Shown: positions 43,908-52,205 of the stretch, piece by piece
How positions within the stretch are numbered: position 1 is the stretch's first letter
How the letters are laid out: each line of letters opens with the position of its first letter
Notes under the pieces: generated by a model
The model's input: only the letters and a program-made list of their open reading frames with translations
Told to the model about the DNA's origin: nothing
Databases searched by the model: none
Position numbers and translations under genes: made by a program
Assembly (NCBI RefSeq): GCF_017565405.1
Contig: NZ_JAGEKR010000010.1
Location: forward strand, 1 to 64,000
Direction of reading: 5' to 3'
From: Allobranchiibius sp. CTAmp26
GTDB lineage: Bacteria; Actinomycetota; Actinomycetes; Actinomycetales; Dermatophilaceae
DNA length: 64,000 bases

Positions 43908-45097
43908 CAGCGTGCCTCCTGCGTCTCGAAACCGGCCTGGTACTCCATGAACTGCGCCTTCTCCCGCTCCACGACCGGATGCGGATCGACGTAGATCTCG
44001 TCGAACATCCGCTCCTGGCTCGGCTCGGGCATGTTCTGGCAGGCGGTCCGCACGCGGACGGCGAGCTCGTCGGCCTCGCGGTCGACCGACTCGTAGAACG
44101 CGTCGTCGGCGTAGCCCTTCTGGCTGAGGAAGCCGCGCATCCGCTTGATCGGGTCCTTCTCGCGCCAGATGTCGACCTCGGCGGCCGAGCGGTACTTGGT
44201 CGGGTCGTCGGAGGTGGTGTGCGCGCCGAGGCGGTAGGTGAACGCCTCGATGAGCGTCGGGCCCTGCCCGGCGCGGGCGTTATCGAGCGCGGCCTTCGTC
44301 ACGGCGTACACCGCGAGGACGTCGTTGCCGTCGACCCGGATGCCGGGGAAGCCGAAGCCCTGCGCGCGCTGGTACGGCGGCACGCGGAACTGCTTGTAGT
44401 TCGGCTCGGAGATGGCCCATTGGTTGTTCTGCACGAAGATCACGAGCGGCGCGTTCGCGACGCCCGCGAAGACCAGGGACTCGTTGAAGTCGCCCTGTGC
44501 GGTGCCACCGTCCCCGGTGAACGCCATCACTGCGGCGTCGCGGTCCTCGTCACCGGTGCCGACGACCCCGTCGCGCTGCATGCCCATGGCGTAACCGGTC
44601 GCGTGCAGCATCTGGTTGCCGATGACGATCGTGTAGAGGTGGTAGTTGAGCTCCGACGGCGACCAGCCGCCGTTGTCCACCCCGCGGAAGAGCGCGAGCA
44701 ATTGCTCCGGCTCGATCCCGCGGCACCAGGCGACCCCGTGCTCGCGGTAGCCCGGGAATGCGAAGTCCTGCGCGCGCATCGCGCGGCCGGCACCGACCTG
44801 GGCGGCCTCCTGGCCGAGCAACGAGGGCCACAGGCCGAGTTCACCCTGGCGCTGCAGTGCGTGGCCCTCGGCGTCGAGGCGTCGTACGAGCACCAGGTCG
44901 CGGTACATCGAGCGGCCGTCCTCCGGCGTCAGCGCCTCGACGATCTCTGCGTACGGGGTGTTGGCGGCCGTCCGCTCGAGACGGGTGCCCTCCCCGTCGA
45001 CGAACTGGACCATGTCGGGTCCGCCGTCGGTGATGTCCTGCTGCGCCTGTGGCACCACGGTCTCGTGGTGCACGGCGACGTCACGGATCTCGGTCAC
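43907..45097 (-). CDS. bkdA: 2-oxoacid dehydrogenase E1 alpha subunit
   Basis: 396 residues. The TPP/Mg motif is GDGGTAQGDFNESLVFAGV..NN, and YRLGAHTTSDDPTKYR is the phosphorylation-loop equivalent. GTG 45097 is preferred because AGAGGAGCG lies before it; the frame extends 19 codons more upstream. An N-terminal segment of about 60 residues precedes the conserved domain, as in actinobacterial BkdA/PdhA. First gene of the operon; palindromes at 45164-45203 lie in its promoter region. Confidence 0.93.
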   Translation of the reverse strand: MTEIRDVAVHHETVVPQAQQDITDGGPDMVQFVDGEGTRLERTAANTPYAEIVEALTPEDGRSMYRDLVLVRRLDAEGHALQRQGELGLWPSLLGQEAAQVGAGRAMRAQDFAFPGYREHGVAWCRGIEPEQLLALFRGVDNGGWSPSELNYHLYTIVIGNQMLHATGYAMGMQRDGVVGTGDEDRDAAVMAFTGDGGTAQGDFNESLVFAGVANAPLVIFVQNNQWAISEPNYKQFRVPPYQRAQGFGFPGIRVDGNDVLAVYAVTKAALDNARAGQGPTLIEAFTYRLGAHTTSDDPTKYRSAAEVDIWREKDPIKRMRGFLSQKGYADDAFYESVDREADELAVRVRTACQNMPEPSQERMFDEIYVDPHPVVEREKAQFMEYQAGFETQEAR

Positions 45098-45163
45098 GCT
45101 CGCTCCTCTTCGCTCCGGCACGGTGGTGTCGGTGGTCGGTCGGCTCGTCACCACCGTCCAGGG

Positions 45164-45177
45164 TCACCGGCCGGTGA
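45164..45177. promoter_or_regulatory. Perfect 14-bp palindrome upstream of the bkd operon
   Basis: TCACCGGCCGGTGA is fully symmetric, 67 bases before the E1alpha start. It is a candidate operator for an amino-acid-responsive or other repressor. At this GC content a 14-mer palindrome could also arise by chance. Confidence 0.45.
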
Positions 45178-45181
45178 TGAC

Positions 45182-45203
45182 GGCGCCACGCCGTTGTGGC
45201 GCC
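45182..45203. terminator. Inverted repeat GGCGCCAC-N6-GTGGCGCC
   Basis: Eight-base perfect arms with a 6-nt spacer lie between the MFS gene end (45260) and the bkd promoter. As a stem it may terminate the leftward MFS transcript; an operator role is also possible. Confidence 0.5.
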
Positions 45204-45259
45204 GGTCACAGGTGGAAGGCTACCCCCGGGTTCAGCCCATCACCGCCACGGGCCAGGGG

Positions 45260-46441
45260 TCACCGCAACCGACGGTTGAAGACCAACCCGAGCACCGCGC
45301 CCAGGCCCGCCGCAGCGACCGGGACGACGTACCCGGCGTGCCCGCCCACACCCTGCACCACGATCCCGCCGAGGGCGGATCCGGCCGCGATGCCGATGAC
45401 CAGCGCGGTGAAGATCATCCCCATCGACTCGGTCACCTGGTTGCCCGGCACCAGGGATCCCGCCAGTTTCATCGTCACGATGAGGGTGGGTGCGGTGGCG
45501 AAACCGGCCAGTGTCAGCACCAGCGCCAGCAGCGGGATGCTGTCGACGAGGAGCACGGGGGCCTCCAGCACGCACATCGCCAGGGCGCCGATCCACAGCG
45601 CACGATGCGCGGGTACGGCGTCCTCGCGGGCCCCGTAGACGACGCCCGCGACCGCCGAGGCGAGCGCGTAGACCGCGAGGATCAGCCCGGACGCGCCCTT
45701 GTGGCCCAGCTCCGCTGCGGTGGCGATCGTCACGATCTCGTTGGAGCCGAAGATGGCGCCGAGCATGAAGGACACCGCGCACACCACCAGCACACCGGGG
45801 TTGCGCAGCACCGACGTGGTGCTCTTGTGGGTGACGCGGTCGACCGGGGGCTCGGTGTCGGTGCGGGCCAGGAAGACCAGCGCTCCGACCAGGAACAACG
45901 TCGCGGCCGCGATGTAGCCGGCCTCGGGGAGGACCGTCGTCGCGAGCACGACGGCGAGCGCCGGGCCGCCGACGAACGCCAGCTCGTCGATGACCTGCTC
46001 CAGGGACATCGCGGTGTGCAGCATCCCGGGCCGGTCCTCGAGCAGGTGCGACCAGCGTGCCCTGCTGAGGGTGCCTGTGGTCCCGACGACGGCGGACATC
46101 GCGTAGGTGACGAAGAGCGTCCACGACGGTGCACCGAGGATCGATACCGCGACCACGCCGACCGACCAGAGCGTCGACCACACCACCAGCGGCAGCGTCA
46201 CCCGCCGCTGGCCGTAGCGGTCCACCAGACGACCGATGACCGCCGCGGTGATCGCGAGGACCACCAACGCACCGGCCGAGACCGCACCCGCCAGCGAATA
46301 GGACCCGGTCCGCGCGGAGACCATCGCGACGACGGCGACGCCGAACATCGCGCCGCCCAGTCGTTCGATCGCGGAGCCGAAGAGAAACTGCCGCGCGCCG
46401 GTCACCCGCAGCACGGCGGCGTACCCATGAGGCACAGCCAT
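45260..46441 (-). CDS. MFS transporter (12 helices), unknown substrate
   Basis: 393 residues with twelve predicted helices and a loop with the motif-A-like GRLVDRYGQRRV between helices 2 and 3. ATG 46441 has GAGGAGG upstream; MPLEE at 46465 is an alternative without support. No adjacent regulator. The family includes small-molecule efflux proteins. Confidence 0.83.
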   Translation of the reverse strand: MAVPHGYAAVLRVTGARQFLFGSAIERLGGAMFGVAVVAMVSARTGSYSLAGAVSAGALVVLAITAAVIGRLVDRYGQRRVTLPLVVWSTLWSVGVVAVSILGAPSWTLFVTYAMSAVVGTTGTLSRARWSHLLEDRPGMLHTAMSLEQVIDELAFVGGPALAVVLATTVLPEAGYIAAATLFLVGALVFLARTDTEPPVDRVTHKSTTSVLRNPGVLVVCAVSFMLGAIFGSNEIVTIATAAELGHKGASGLILAVYALASAVAGVVYGAREDAVPAHRALWIGALAMCVLEAPVLLVDSIPLLALVLTLAGFATAPTLIVTMKLAGSLVPGNQVTESMGMIFTALVIGIAAGSALGGIVVQGVGGHAGYVVPVAAAGLGAVLGLVFNRRLR

Positions 46442-46455
46442 CGTCCCGCCCTCCT

Positions 46456-46525
46456 CGAGTGGCATACCTATGTTTCGAATGCACCCCTTACAGGTGCGCC
46501 ACTCGGCACATTCCTATGCCACTCG
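46456..46525. repeat. 70-bp nested palindromic element, copy B
   Basis: Same length, outer arms (CGAGTGGCATA / TATGCCACTCG) and TTACAG loop as 9368-9437. The middle bases differ and the inner stem is weaker (CGAATGCACCCC against GTGCGCCACTCG), with no T tract. It lies between hisC and the MFS gene, 10 bp past the hisC stop. Confidence 0.85.
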
Positions 46526-46535
46526 GCGGGCGGGT

Positions 46536-47633
46536 TCAGCGGTTGCGGAACGCCGCAGCGACCTCGATGAGCCGGTCGTTCGCACCGCGCTCGGCGATGG
46601 TGGCGCGTACCCCGTCGCCGGCGAACGGCCGCACGGTCAGCCCCGCCTCGTCCGCCGTGGCGGCGAAGTCGAGGGCGTCGTCGCCGAGCGGCAGCCACAC
46701 GAAGTTCGCCTGCGAGTCCGGGATCGTCCAGCCCTGCTGCGCGAGTGCGGCGCCGACCCGGTCGCGTTCGGCGACTAGGTCGTCGACCCGTTCCTGCAGC
46801 TCGTGGCGTACGTCGAGACTCGCGATCGCGGCGCGCTGGGCGATGTCGCTGACGCCGAACGGCGTGGCGGCCTTGCGCAGCGCCTCCGCCACCCGGGGTT
46901 GCGCCACGGCGTACCCGACCCGCAGTCCCGCGAGGCCGTAGGCCTTGGAGAAGGTACGCAGCACCGCCACGTTGGAGTGCCGAGCGAGGACATCCAGCCC
47001 ACGCACCGCCGACTCGTCGCGGCCGAACTCCAGGTAGGCCTCGTCGACGACGACCAGGACGTCACGCGGCACCCGCGCCAGGAACTCCTCCAGCTCCGCG
47101 GCGCCGACCGACGGACCGGTGGGGTTGTTGGGAGTGCACACCAGCACCAGCCGGGTGCGATCGGTGATCGCGTCGGCCATCGCGGTCAGGTCGTGCCGGG
47201 CGTCGGCGTCGAGCGGCACCTGCACCGACACGGCGCCCGCGAGCGCGACCACGATCGGGTACGCCTCGAAGCTGCGCCAGGCGTAGACGACCTCGTCACC
47301 CGGGTCGCAGGTGATCTGCAGCAGCTGAGCGAGCACCCCGACACTGCCGGTGCCCGTGGCGATCTGGTCGGCCGAGACGTCCAGTTCCTGCGCGAGCCGG
47401 TCGGTCAGCGCGGTGACCGCCATGTCCGGATAGCGGTTCATCTGCGTCGCCGCGTCCTGCACGACCTTCAGTACGGACGGCAGCGGCGGGTAGGGGTTCT
47501 CGTTCGAGCTGATCTTGTACGACGTCACGTCGGTCCGCGCGGCCGCGGGCTTCCCGGGCCGGTACGCCGGGACCGCGTCGAGCGCTCGCCGCAGGGCGAC
47601 GGTGTCGGATACGCGGTCCTGCGGGGCGGTCAC
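46536..47633 (-). CDS. hisC: Histidinol-phosphate / aromatic aminotransferase
   Basis: 365 residues, class I/II PLP aminotransferase. [11 protein letters not shown] near residue 40, CTPNNPTG (166-173), VVDEAY and Schiff-base Lys230 in [16 protein letters not shown] are the HisC/Pat signatures. It could serve histidine synthesis or act on phenylpyruvate; no other his genes are in the window. GTG 47633 overlaps the preceding stop by four bases (GTGA). Confidence 0.9.
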   Translation of the reverse strand: MTAPQDRVSDTVALRRALDAVPAYRPGKPAAARTDVTSYKISSNENPYPPLPSVLKVVQDAATQMNRYPDMAVTALTDRLAQELDVSADQIATGTGSVGVLAQLLQITCDPGDEVVYAWRSFEAYPIVVALAGAVSVQVPLDADARHDLTAMADAITDRTRLVLVCTPNNPTGPSVGAAELEEFLARVPRDVLVVVDEAYLEFGRDESAVRGLDVLARHSNVAVLRTFSKAYGLAGLRVGYAVAQPRVAEALRKAATPFGVSDIAQRAAIASLDVRHELQERVDDLVAERDRVGAALAQQGWTIPDSQANFVWLPLGDDALDFAATADEAGLTVRPFAGDGVRATIAERGANDRLIEVAAAFRNR

Positions 47634-48142
47634 TGGCGCGGCCGCTGCAGGCCGGAGTCGAGCTGGGACAGCAGCTCGCGTCCCTGCTCGGCGAACTTGT
47701 GCTCGACCAGCACCTCGTAGCGGGTCGCGACGATGGTGCTGACGGAGGTGAAGTCGCGCCGACCCTGCGACATCGCGTAACCGACCGCGGCGTACACCAG
47801 ACCGAAGAACGCACCGAAGAGGATGCCGCCGATGATCACGCCGAGCTTGTTGCTGCCGGCGTCGAAGAGGGACAGCAGCAGTCCGAAGAGCAAACCGATC
47901 CAGGCGCCGGAGGCGAGACCGCTCGCGATGACCCGTCCCCAGGTGAGGCGGGCGGTCACGCGCTCGACCTGCTTGAGGTCGGTGCCGACGATCATGCAGT
48001 TCTCGACGGGGAACTCCCGGTCGGACAGGAAGTCGACCGCGCGCTGGGCGCCGAGGTAGTCGTCGTACACCCCGAGCGACTGCGGGTACTCCAGGGCCAG
48101 CAGCGACGCACGGGCTGCCTGCATCGGGTTCTGATTGCTCAT
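47630..48142 (-). CDS. General-stress-protein 17M-like membrane protein
   Basis: 170 residues. The N-terminal part (20-62, [31 protein letters not shown]) is the 17M-type domain. Two close hydrophobic segments follow (about 75-93 and 98-118), Gly-rich like glycine-zipper proteins, then a polar tail. Translationally coupled to hisC. Function not established. Confidence 0.8.
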   Translation of the reverse strand: MSNQNPMQAARASLLALEYPQSLGVYDDYLGAQRAVDFLSDREFPVENCMIVGTDLKQVERVTARLTWGRVIASGLASGAWIGLLFGLLLSLFDAGSNKLGVIIGGILFGAFFGLVYAAVGYAMSQGRRDFTSVSTIVATRYEVLVEHKFAEQGRELLSQLDSGLQRPRQ

Positions 48143-48204
48143 GTGGTCAGTCTCTCATCGCGTCCCGCGCCTGCCCACCCACATTCGGCCCGCGATGACG
48201 GCGC

Positions 48205-49224
48205 TCACCAGGACGGGTCGTGGGCGTTCTCCAGGTAGACCGCGCCGGTGCCGTCGTCGATGGCGCGGACGGCCCGCTCGATGAGTCGCGCGGTGTAGTC
48301 GGCGGTGTGCGCGCCGGCGTCGGCGACGGCCCGCCAGTGCACCGCCTTGATCTCCCGTGGCTGCAACGTCGTGGGCTCCGACGGCACGTGCACGTCGAAG
48401 ACGAAGAGCGTCGCGTCGTCCCACCCGCGCCACGGCGGCAACCAGGTCACCGCGGCGAGTGAACGCACGGTGCCCTCCAGCGACAGCTCCTCGCGGACCT
48501 CGCGCACCACGGCCGTCGCCGGTGACTCCGACGGGTCCACGACGCCGCCGGGCAGATCCCAGAAGCGCTTGTACGTCGGCTGGCACAGCAGCACCTCGCC
48601 CGCGTCGTTGCGGATCAGGGCCTGCGCGATCGCGCGCTTCGTCGGCAGCGTGGTGTTGAGCACCCGCGCGAAGGACCCCCACTCGGTGACGCTGGGGTCG
48701 GTCGCCAGCCGCGCGAAGATCACCTGGTCCACGCGGCCCTCGACGGAGGTGCCGGCCGCGCGCGCCGTCCCCTCCTTCAGCATCCCCGCGCGCGCCGCGA
48801 TCCGGCCCGAGCCGATGTCCTGCGCGGCGAGCCGGGTCTCGATCCGTACCACGCCGAGGTCCTCGAAGGCGTGCCGCAGGAAGACCTGCACCGCATGCGC
48901 ACCCAGCAGCTGCGCGTCGGACTTGAAAAGCTGCCAGGACAACTCGGCGGTGTCGGCGCCCGTGGAGCGCAGCAGCATGCCGCCGACGACGCTGCCGTCG
49001 TCCTCGATCAGCACGCTGTTCAGCGAGCGGTCGTCGTCGTACCCCGCCTGCCACCGGGTGAGCGCCTCGGTCGCACCCGAGTCCGCGCTGCCGGTGGCCG
49101 AATCCGCTGCGAACCAGCCCGAGTTCAGCGCGCCCTTGCGCAGCCCGGGCAGGTCGGCACTGGTCCACGGACGCAGCACCAGGGATCCGTCGCGCAGCGT
49201 CGGCTGAGGTGGGGGTGTCGGCAT
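48205..49224 (-). CDS. GNAT acetyltransferase-NUDIX hydrolase fusion
   Basis: 339 residues. Residues 10-175 are a RimJ/RimL-like GNAT domain (LVLRPWTSADLPGL; LGAHAVQVFLRHAFEDLGVVRIETRL). Residues 190-320 are a NUDIX hydrolase with the box GGVVDPSESPATAVVREVREEL (21 residues of GX5EX7REUXEE type), intact in its metal-binding Glu residues. Both domains look complete. Substrates are unknown; an acetylation and pyrophosphate-cleaving pair suggests repair or modification of a nucleotide-linked metabolite. Monocistronic. Confidence 0.87.
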   Translation of the reverse strand: MPTPPPQPTLRDGSLVLRPWTSADLPGLRKGALNSGWFAADSATGSADSGATEALTRWQAGYDDDRSLNSVLIEDDGSVVGGMLLRSTGADTAELSWQLFKSDAQLLGAHAVQVFLRHAFEDLGVVRIETRLAAQDIGSGRIAARAGMLKEGTARAAGTSVEGRVDQVIFARLATDPSVTEWGSFARVLNTTLPTKRAIAQALIRNDAGEVLLCQPTYKRFWDLPGGVVDPSESPATAVVREVREELSLEGTVRSLAAVTWLPPWRGWDDATLFVFDVHVPSEPTTLQPREIKAVHWRAVADAGAHTADYTARLIERAVRAIDDGTGAVYLENAHDPSW

Positions 49225-49293
49225 GGCAGCACTCTACGGCGGGCGTCCTACCCCGGATCTGGTAGTCGGGCGACCCGGCCGAGGTACGACGAA

Positions 49294-49320
49294 GCCCCCA
49301 CTCGACCTACGGGTGGGGGC
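49294..49320 (-). terminator. Terminator after the LPVTG secreted-protein gene
   Basis: GCCCCCAC pairs with GTGGGGGC across 11 bases; on the minus strand it is followed by TTCGTC. It ends the leftward gene 34 bases after its stop. Confidence 0.8.
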
Positions 49321-49353
49321 CTCGCATGAGACCGGAGCCTCAGGTGTGGTGCG

Positions 49354-50067
49354 TCAGCCGGTGACGGGCAGCGTGGTCGTGGTGGCCGTCGGGGTCGGCG
49401 GCTGAGTGGCCGTCGAGGTGGAGGTCGACGTCGGGGTCGAGGTGCCCGTCGAGGTCGACGTGGAGGTGGACGTCCCCGTCGACGTGGTGGTGGGCGACGT
49501 CGAGGTGCTCGTCGAGGTAGACGTGCTGGTCGACGTGGAGGTCGAGGTGCTCGTCGACGTGGTGGTCGCAGCGGCGCAACCACTCACCCCGCCGATCTCG
49601 ACATACTGCCCCGGCTGGTTGGGGCTGTAGTAGGCACCGACGGTGATGCTGCCAGCAGTGGCGAGGAAGGTGACCGTGCCGACCGCGTTCGGGTTGCCGA
49701 TGAACTTGGCCGCCGAGACGGTGGTCTTGGTGGTGTACGTCCCCTTCGCGCCACCGCCCGTGACAACGACGGCCGGCTTCCCGTTGGAGCACCCTGTCGC
49801 CACGCCGATGACGGACTTGCTCAGCAACGGGGACTGGTACGCGACGACGGAGATGCCTTTCTGCTCCTTCGCCGATGCGACGAACTGCCCGTCGGGGTCG
49901 GTGATATTGCCGAACGCGAAACCATGGGACGCGGTGTCGGTGGCGTACGCCACGCCGTACACCGTCGCCGTTGCGGCGGAGCTGGTCGCGCTCGTCATGA
50001 TCAGACCTGCCGCAGCCGTGATGCCGACGGCGGCTGATGCTCCAAAGAGCGCGGTGTTGCGCTTCAT
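49354..50067 (-). CDS. Secreted protein with Thr/Ser repeat tail ending in LPVTG
   Basis: 237 residues. A Sec signal (MKRNTALFGASAAVGITAAAGLIM, cleavage after SSAA about 32) leads an about 130-residue globular domain of unknown family with two Cys (CSNG and GCAA). Residues 166-228 are nearly pure Thr/Ser/Pro repeats. The chain stops right after LPVTG, a sortase motif, with no hydrophobic helix or basic tail; no downstream frame supplies one. GAAGGGAAACTCG precedes the ATG. Either sortase anchoring has been lost and the protein is released, or the motif is coincidental in a Thr/Pro-rich tail. Confidence 0.78.
   Translation of the reverse strand: MKRNTALFGASAAVGITAAAGLIMTSATSSAATATVYGVAYATDTASHGFAFGNITDPDGQFVASAKEQKGISVVAYQSPLLSKSVIGVATGCSNGKPAVVVTGGGAKGTYTTKTTVSAAKFIGNPNAVGTVTFLATAGSITVGAYYSPNQPGQYVEIGGVSGCAAATTTSTSTSTSTSTSTSTSTSTSTSPTTTSTGTSTSTSTSTGTSTPTSTSTSTATQPPTPTATTTTLPVTG
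49399..49571. repeat. Degenerate short-period repeat encoding the Thr/Ser tail
   Basis: Six-base-period units of the GTCGAG / GTGGAC type repeat for about 170 bp and code for Thr-Ser dipeptides on the minus strand. Period and in-frame units make length variation between strains likely. Confidence 0.8.
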
Positions 50068-50105
50068 CGAGTTTCCCTTCTCGGTGCCGGATGTGGTGCT
50101 GAGTC

Positions 50106-51017
50106 TTAAGAGGCTGTGATGTCCACTGGAGTCCCCGTAGGCAACTTAGCGAAGATTGCGAGCGCAGCGGCTGGAACGCGGACGCAACCATGAGAGATTT
50201 TCCCCTCCCGACCGGATGCGGTCGGCCAGCCGTGCACGGCGACGGTCCCCGGGCCGCCTCCGAAGGTGTCCAACGAGTCCGAGTGGGCCCCCAGCGCGTA
50301 GATGACCGGGGAGAAGGTCTCGCTCGGATCCACGAAGCCGGCCAGCAGGAACGTCTGGCCCACGGGCGTCGGCGTGGCGTCCTTCCCGTGGCCTACGACC
50401 CACTCCCCCATCTGCGCGGCACCCTTCGTGACCGTCATCCGTCCTGCGGCCAGCGAGATGTGCACTCGCCAGTCGGTCTGCGCCGTGCGCATCCCGGCTG
50501 CCGGGATCCAGGCGAGGGAGCCGTTCGGGCGCGACGGGAGCCGCACCTGGTACCACCCGGAGCGCCGGTCGACGATCGGCAGCCAGGTGTCCAGGCCGAG
50601 CTGGGTCGCGGGTATGACGACCATCGGCTTGCCGCCGGGGGCGTCGAATCCGGCCTGGGCGCGCGCGATCCGGACGACGTTCCCGTCGCTGGTGGCACCG
50701 GCGGAACTGGGCAGTCCGCGGACCGTGGTGAAGGTGGTGGACCGCGGCAGCGAGTCCAGCTGCGCGACGCTGACCGGCGGCACCCGCACGGTCGTGGACG
50801 AGCTGGAAGAGGTGGACGGGACGCCGGAGCTCACGGATCCCGAGGCTGAGCCGGTGACGGACCCCGTCGACGCCCCGACATCGGACCCGGCACCGCCGTG
50901 CAGGACATGCACCCCGAGGACGATGAGACCGAGCACCAGGAACCCTGCGATCACCCCCGCGACGCGCACACCCATGCGCTGCGCCATCCCGCTGTTGCGG
51001 CCGCCCCTGCCTGCCAT
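50106..51017 (-). CDS. L,D-transpeptidase (YkuD), membrane-anchored
   Basis: 303 residues. A single N-terminal helix (about 20-42), a long Ser/Gly/Thr linker (45-85), a beta-rich middle domain, and a C-terminal YkuD domain with HGWPTASG and the active-site SHGCVRVP (Cys278). It forms 3-3 crosslinks or attaches proteins in peptidoglycan. ATG 51017 has GAGGGG before it. Inserted in a run of envelope genes. Confidence 0.9.
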   Translation of the reverse strand: MAGRGGRNSGMAQRMGVRVAGVIAGFLVLGLIVLGVHVLHGGAGSDVGASTGSVTGSASGSVSSGVPSTSSSSSTTVRVPPVSVAQLDSLPRSTTFTTVRGLPSSAGATSDGNVVRIARAQAGFDAPGGKPMVVIPATQLGLDTWLPIVDRRSGWYQVRLPSRPNGSLAWIPAAGMRTAQTDWRVHISLAAGRMTVTKGAAQMGEWVVGHGKDATPTPVGQTFLLAGFVDPSETFSPVIYALGAHSDSLDTFGGGPGTVAVHGWPTASGREGKISHGCVRVPAAALAIFAKLPTGTPVDITAS

Positions 51018-51099
51018 GAACCCCTCACAACGCCGCCGTCGCGTGAGCACGCGCCGCCGGGAGATCGTAACCCTCCAAGCCCTTCTCGAGCGGTCTGCG

Positions 51100-51585
51100 T
51101 TACCGGGTCGTCACCGAACGGATCTGGGCCGACGTCACGAGGAAGACGGTCGCGCTGCAGGTGCTCATCGCACCCTTCACCGGGTGACCCACGATCGTGA
51201 CGGTCGCGCTCTGCGCGGGGCCGGGTGACGAGCTGAGCGCCGTACGACGCCCGAACGAGTGCGCGATCGCGACGAGCTTGGCGGGCAGACCCGGGCCGGT
51301 GAGCGCGTACTTCTTCCCGTCGGTCGCCACGAAGCCCACGCACGTCAGTCCGTCACCGCTGACGGTGCCCTGGAGGGTGACGTCGCCGGGAGAGGTCGAG
51401 AGCGACGGTGACGGCGGCCGGACGCTCGCGCTGGGCGAGGCGGCGACGCTCGAGGTCGCGGTCGACGTCGGGTCGCTCGACGTCGCCGCACCCCCGCTAG
51501 ACGCCGAGCCACAGCCCGCCAGCAGGAGGACGCCGAGCGCACCCAGTCCGATCGCGCTCGTGATGGGTTGCGCCATCGCGGTCAT
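51100..51585 (-). CDS. Lipoprotein, paralog of the next gene
   Basis: 161 residues. The lipobox GVLLLAGC directs lipid attachment; a Ser/Thr linker follows, then a roughly 85-residue domain with a Cys pair (LTCVGF and STCSATVF). The domain aligns with the neighbour (VTLQGTVSGDGLTCV against VTLSGTVRGERLPCV). ATG 51585 overlaps the stop of the paralog (ATGA). Function unknown. Confidence 0.8.
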   Translation of the reverse strand: MTAMAQPITSAIGLGALGVLLLAGCGSASSGGAATSSDPTSTATSSVAASPSASVRPPSPSLSTSPGDVTLQGTVSGDGLTCVGFVATDGKKYALTGPGLPAKLVAIAHSFGRRTALSSSPGPAQSATVTIVGHPVKGAMSTCSATVFLVTSAQIRSVTTR

Positions 51586-52052
51586 CCCGCGGTGATCGAG
51601 TGGATGGTCGCCGCGGTGACCACGAAGGTGGTGCCCCCGCACTGGCTCATCAGGCCGGAGACGGTGTGGCCGACGAGGGTGACCTTCGCGATCTGCGCCG
51701 GCGACGGTTGTGCGGTGATCGCACTGCGCGAGCCACCCGAGTGCGCCACGACGTACAGCTTCCCCGGCACCGCACCGCTGATGACGTATTGGTGACCGTC
51801 CGCGCTGTGGAAACGCACGCAGGGCAGCCGTTCACCGCGGACCGTTCCGCTGAGAGTGACGTTCTTCGCGGAGGACGATCCACCGGCCGAGCTCGATGGG
51901 GCGGTGCTCGACGGGGCGGTGCTCGAAGACGACGGTGGGGACGACGCCGATGTCGTGGAACCACCTGGGGACGTCGCTGATCCACAGCCGGCCAGCACGG
52001 CGGCGGCGAGCGCCACGGTGCCGAGCGACGACAGCACACGGAACGAACTCAT
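51582..52052 (-). CDS. Lipoprotein, paralog of the preceding gene
   Basis: 156 residues. Lipobox AAVLAGC, Ser/Pro linker, then a domain with Cys at LPCVRF and SQCGGTTF, probably a disulfide. ATG 52052 has GAAGGAG at good distance. A tandem duplication diverged under constraint, transcribed together with its copy. Function unknown. Confidence 0.82.
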   Translation of the reverse strand: MSSFRVLSSLGTVALAAAVLAGCGSATSPGGSTTSASSPPSSSSTAPSSTAPSSSAGGSSSAKNVTLSGTVRGERLPCVRFHSADGHQYVISGAVPGKLYVVAHSGGSRSAITAQPSPAQIAKVTLVGHTVSGLMSQCGGTTFVVTAATIHSITAG

Positions 52053-52157
52053 GATGCTCCTTCGTGGACGGCCCATCCGTGACCTGCCGGTCATCGCCGG
52101 CCGCCCTCATCCTTACGACGACCTGCGCCGCCGTCGGGTTGGGTGGGGACGCGGAAA

Positions 52158-52185
52158 GGGCCCGCGAGCTGTTGCTCGCGGGCCC
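52158..52185 (-). terminator. Terminator of the first sedolisin gene
   Basis: GGGCCCGCGAGC and its complement make a 12-bp stem with a 4-nt loop, followed on the minus strand by TTTCC. Twenty bases after the protease stop. Confidence 0.88.
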
Positions 52186-52205
52186 CTCCCAGATGGATCA
52201 GTGGG

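Noticed and set aside
43979-46570. Rightward 863-codon open frame
   Set aside because: Antisense to E1alpha and the MFS gene; its composition (Arg/His/Asp-rich) is that of a high-GC shadow frame, with no domain.
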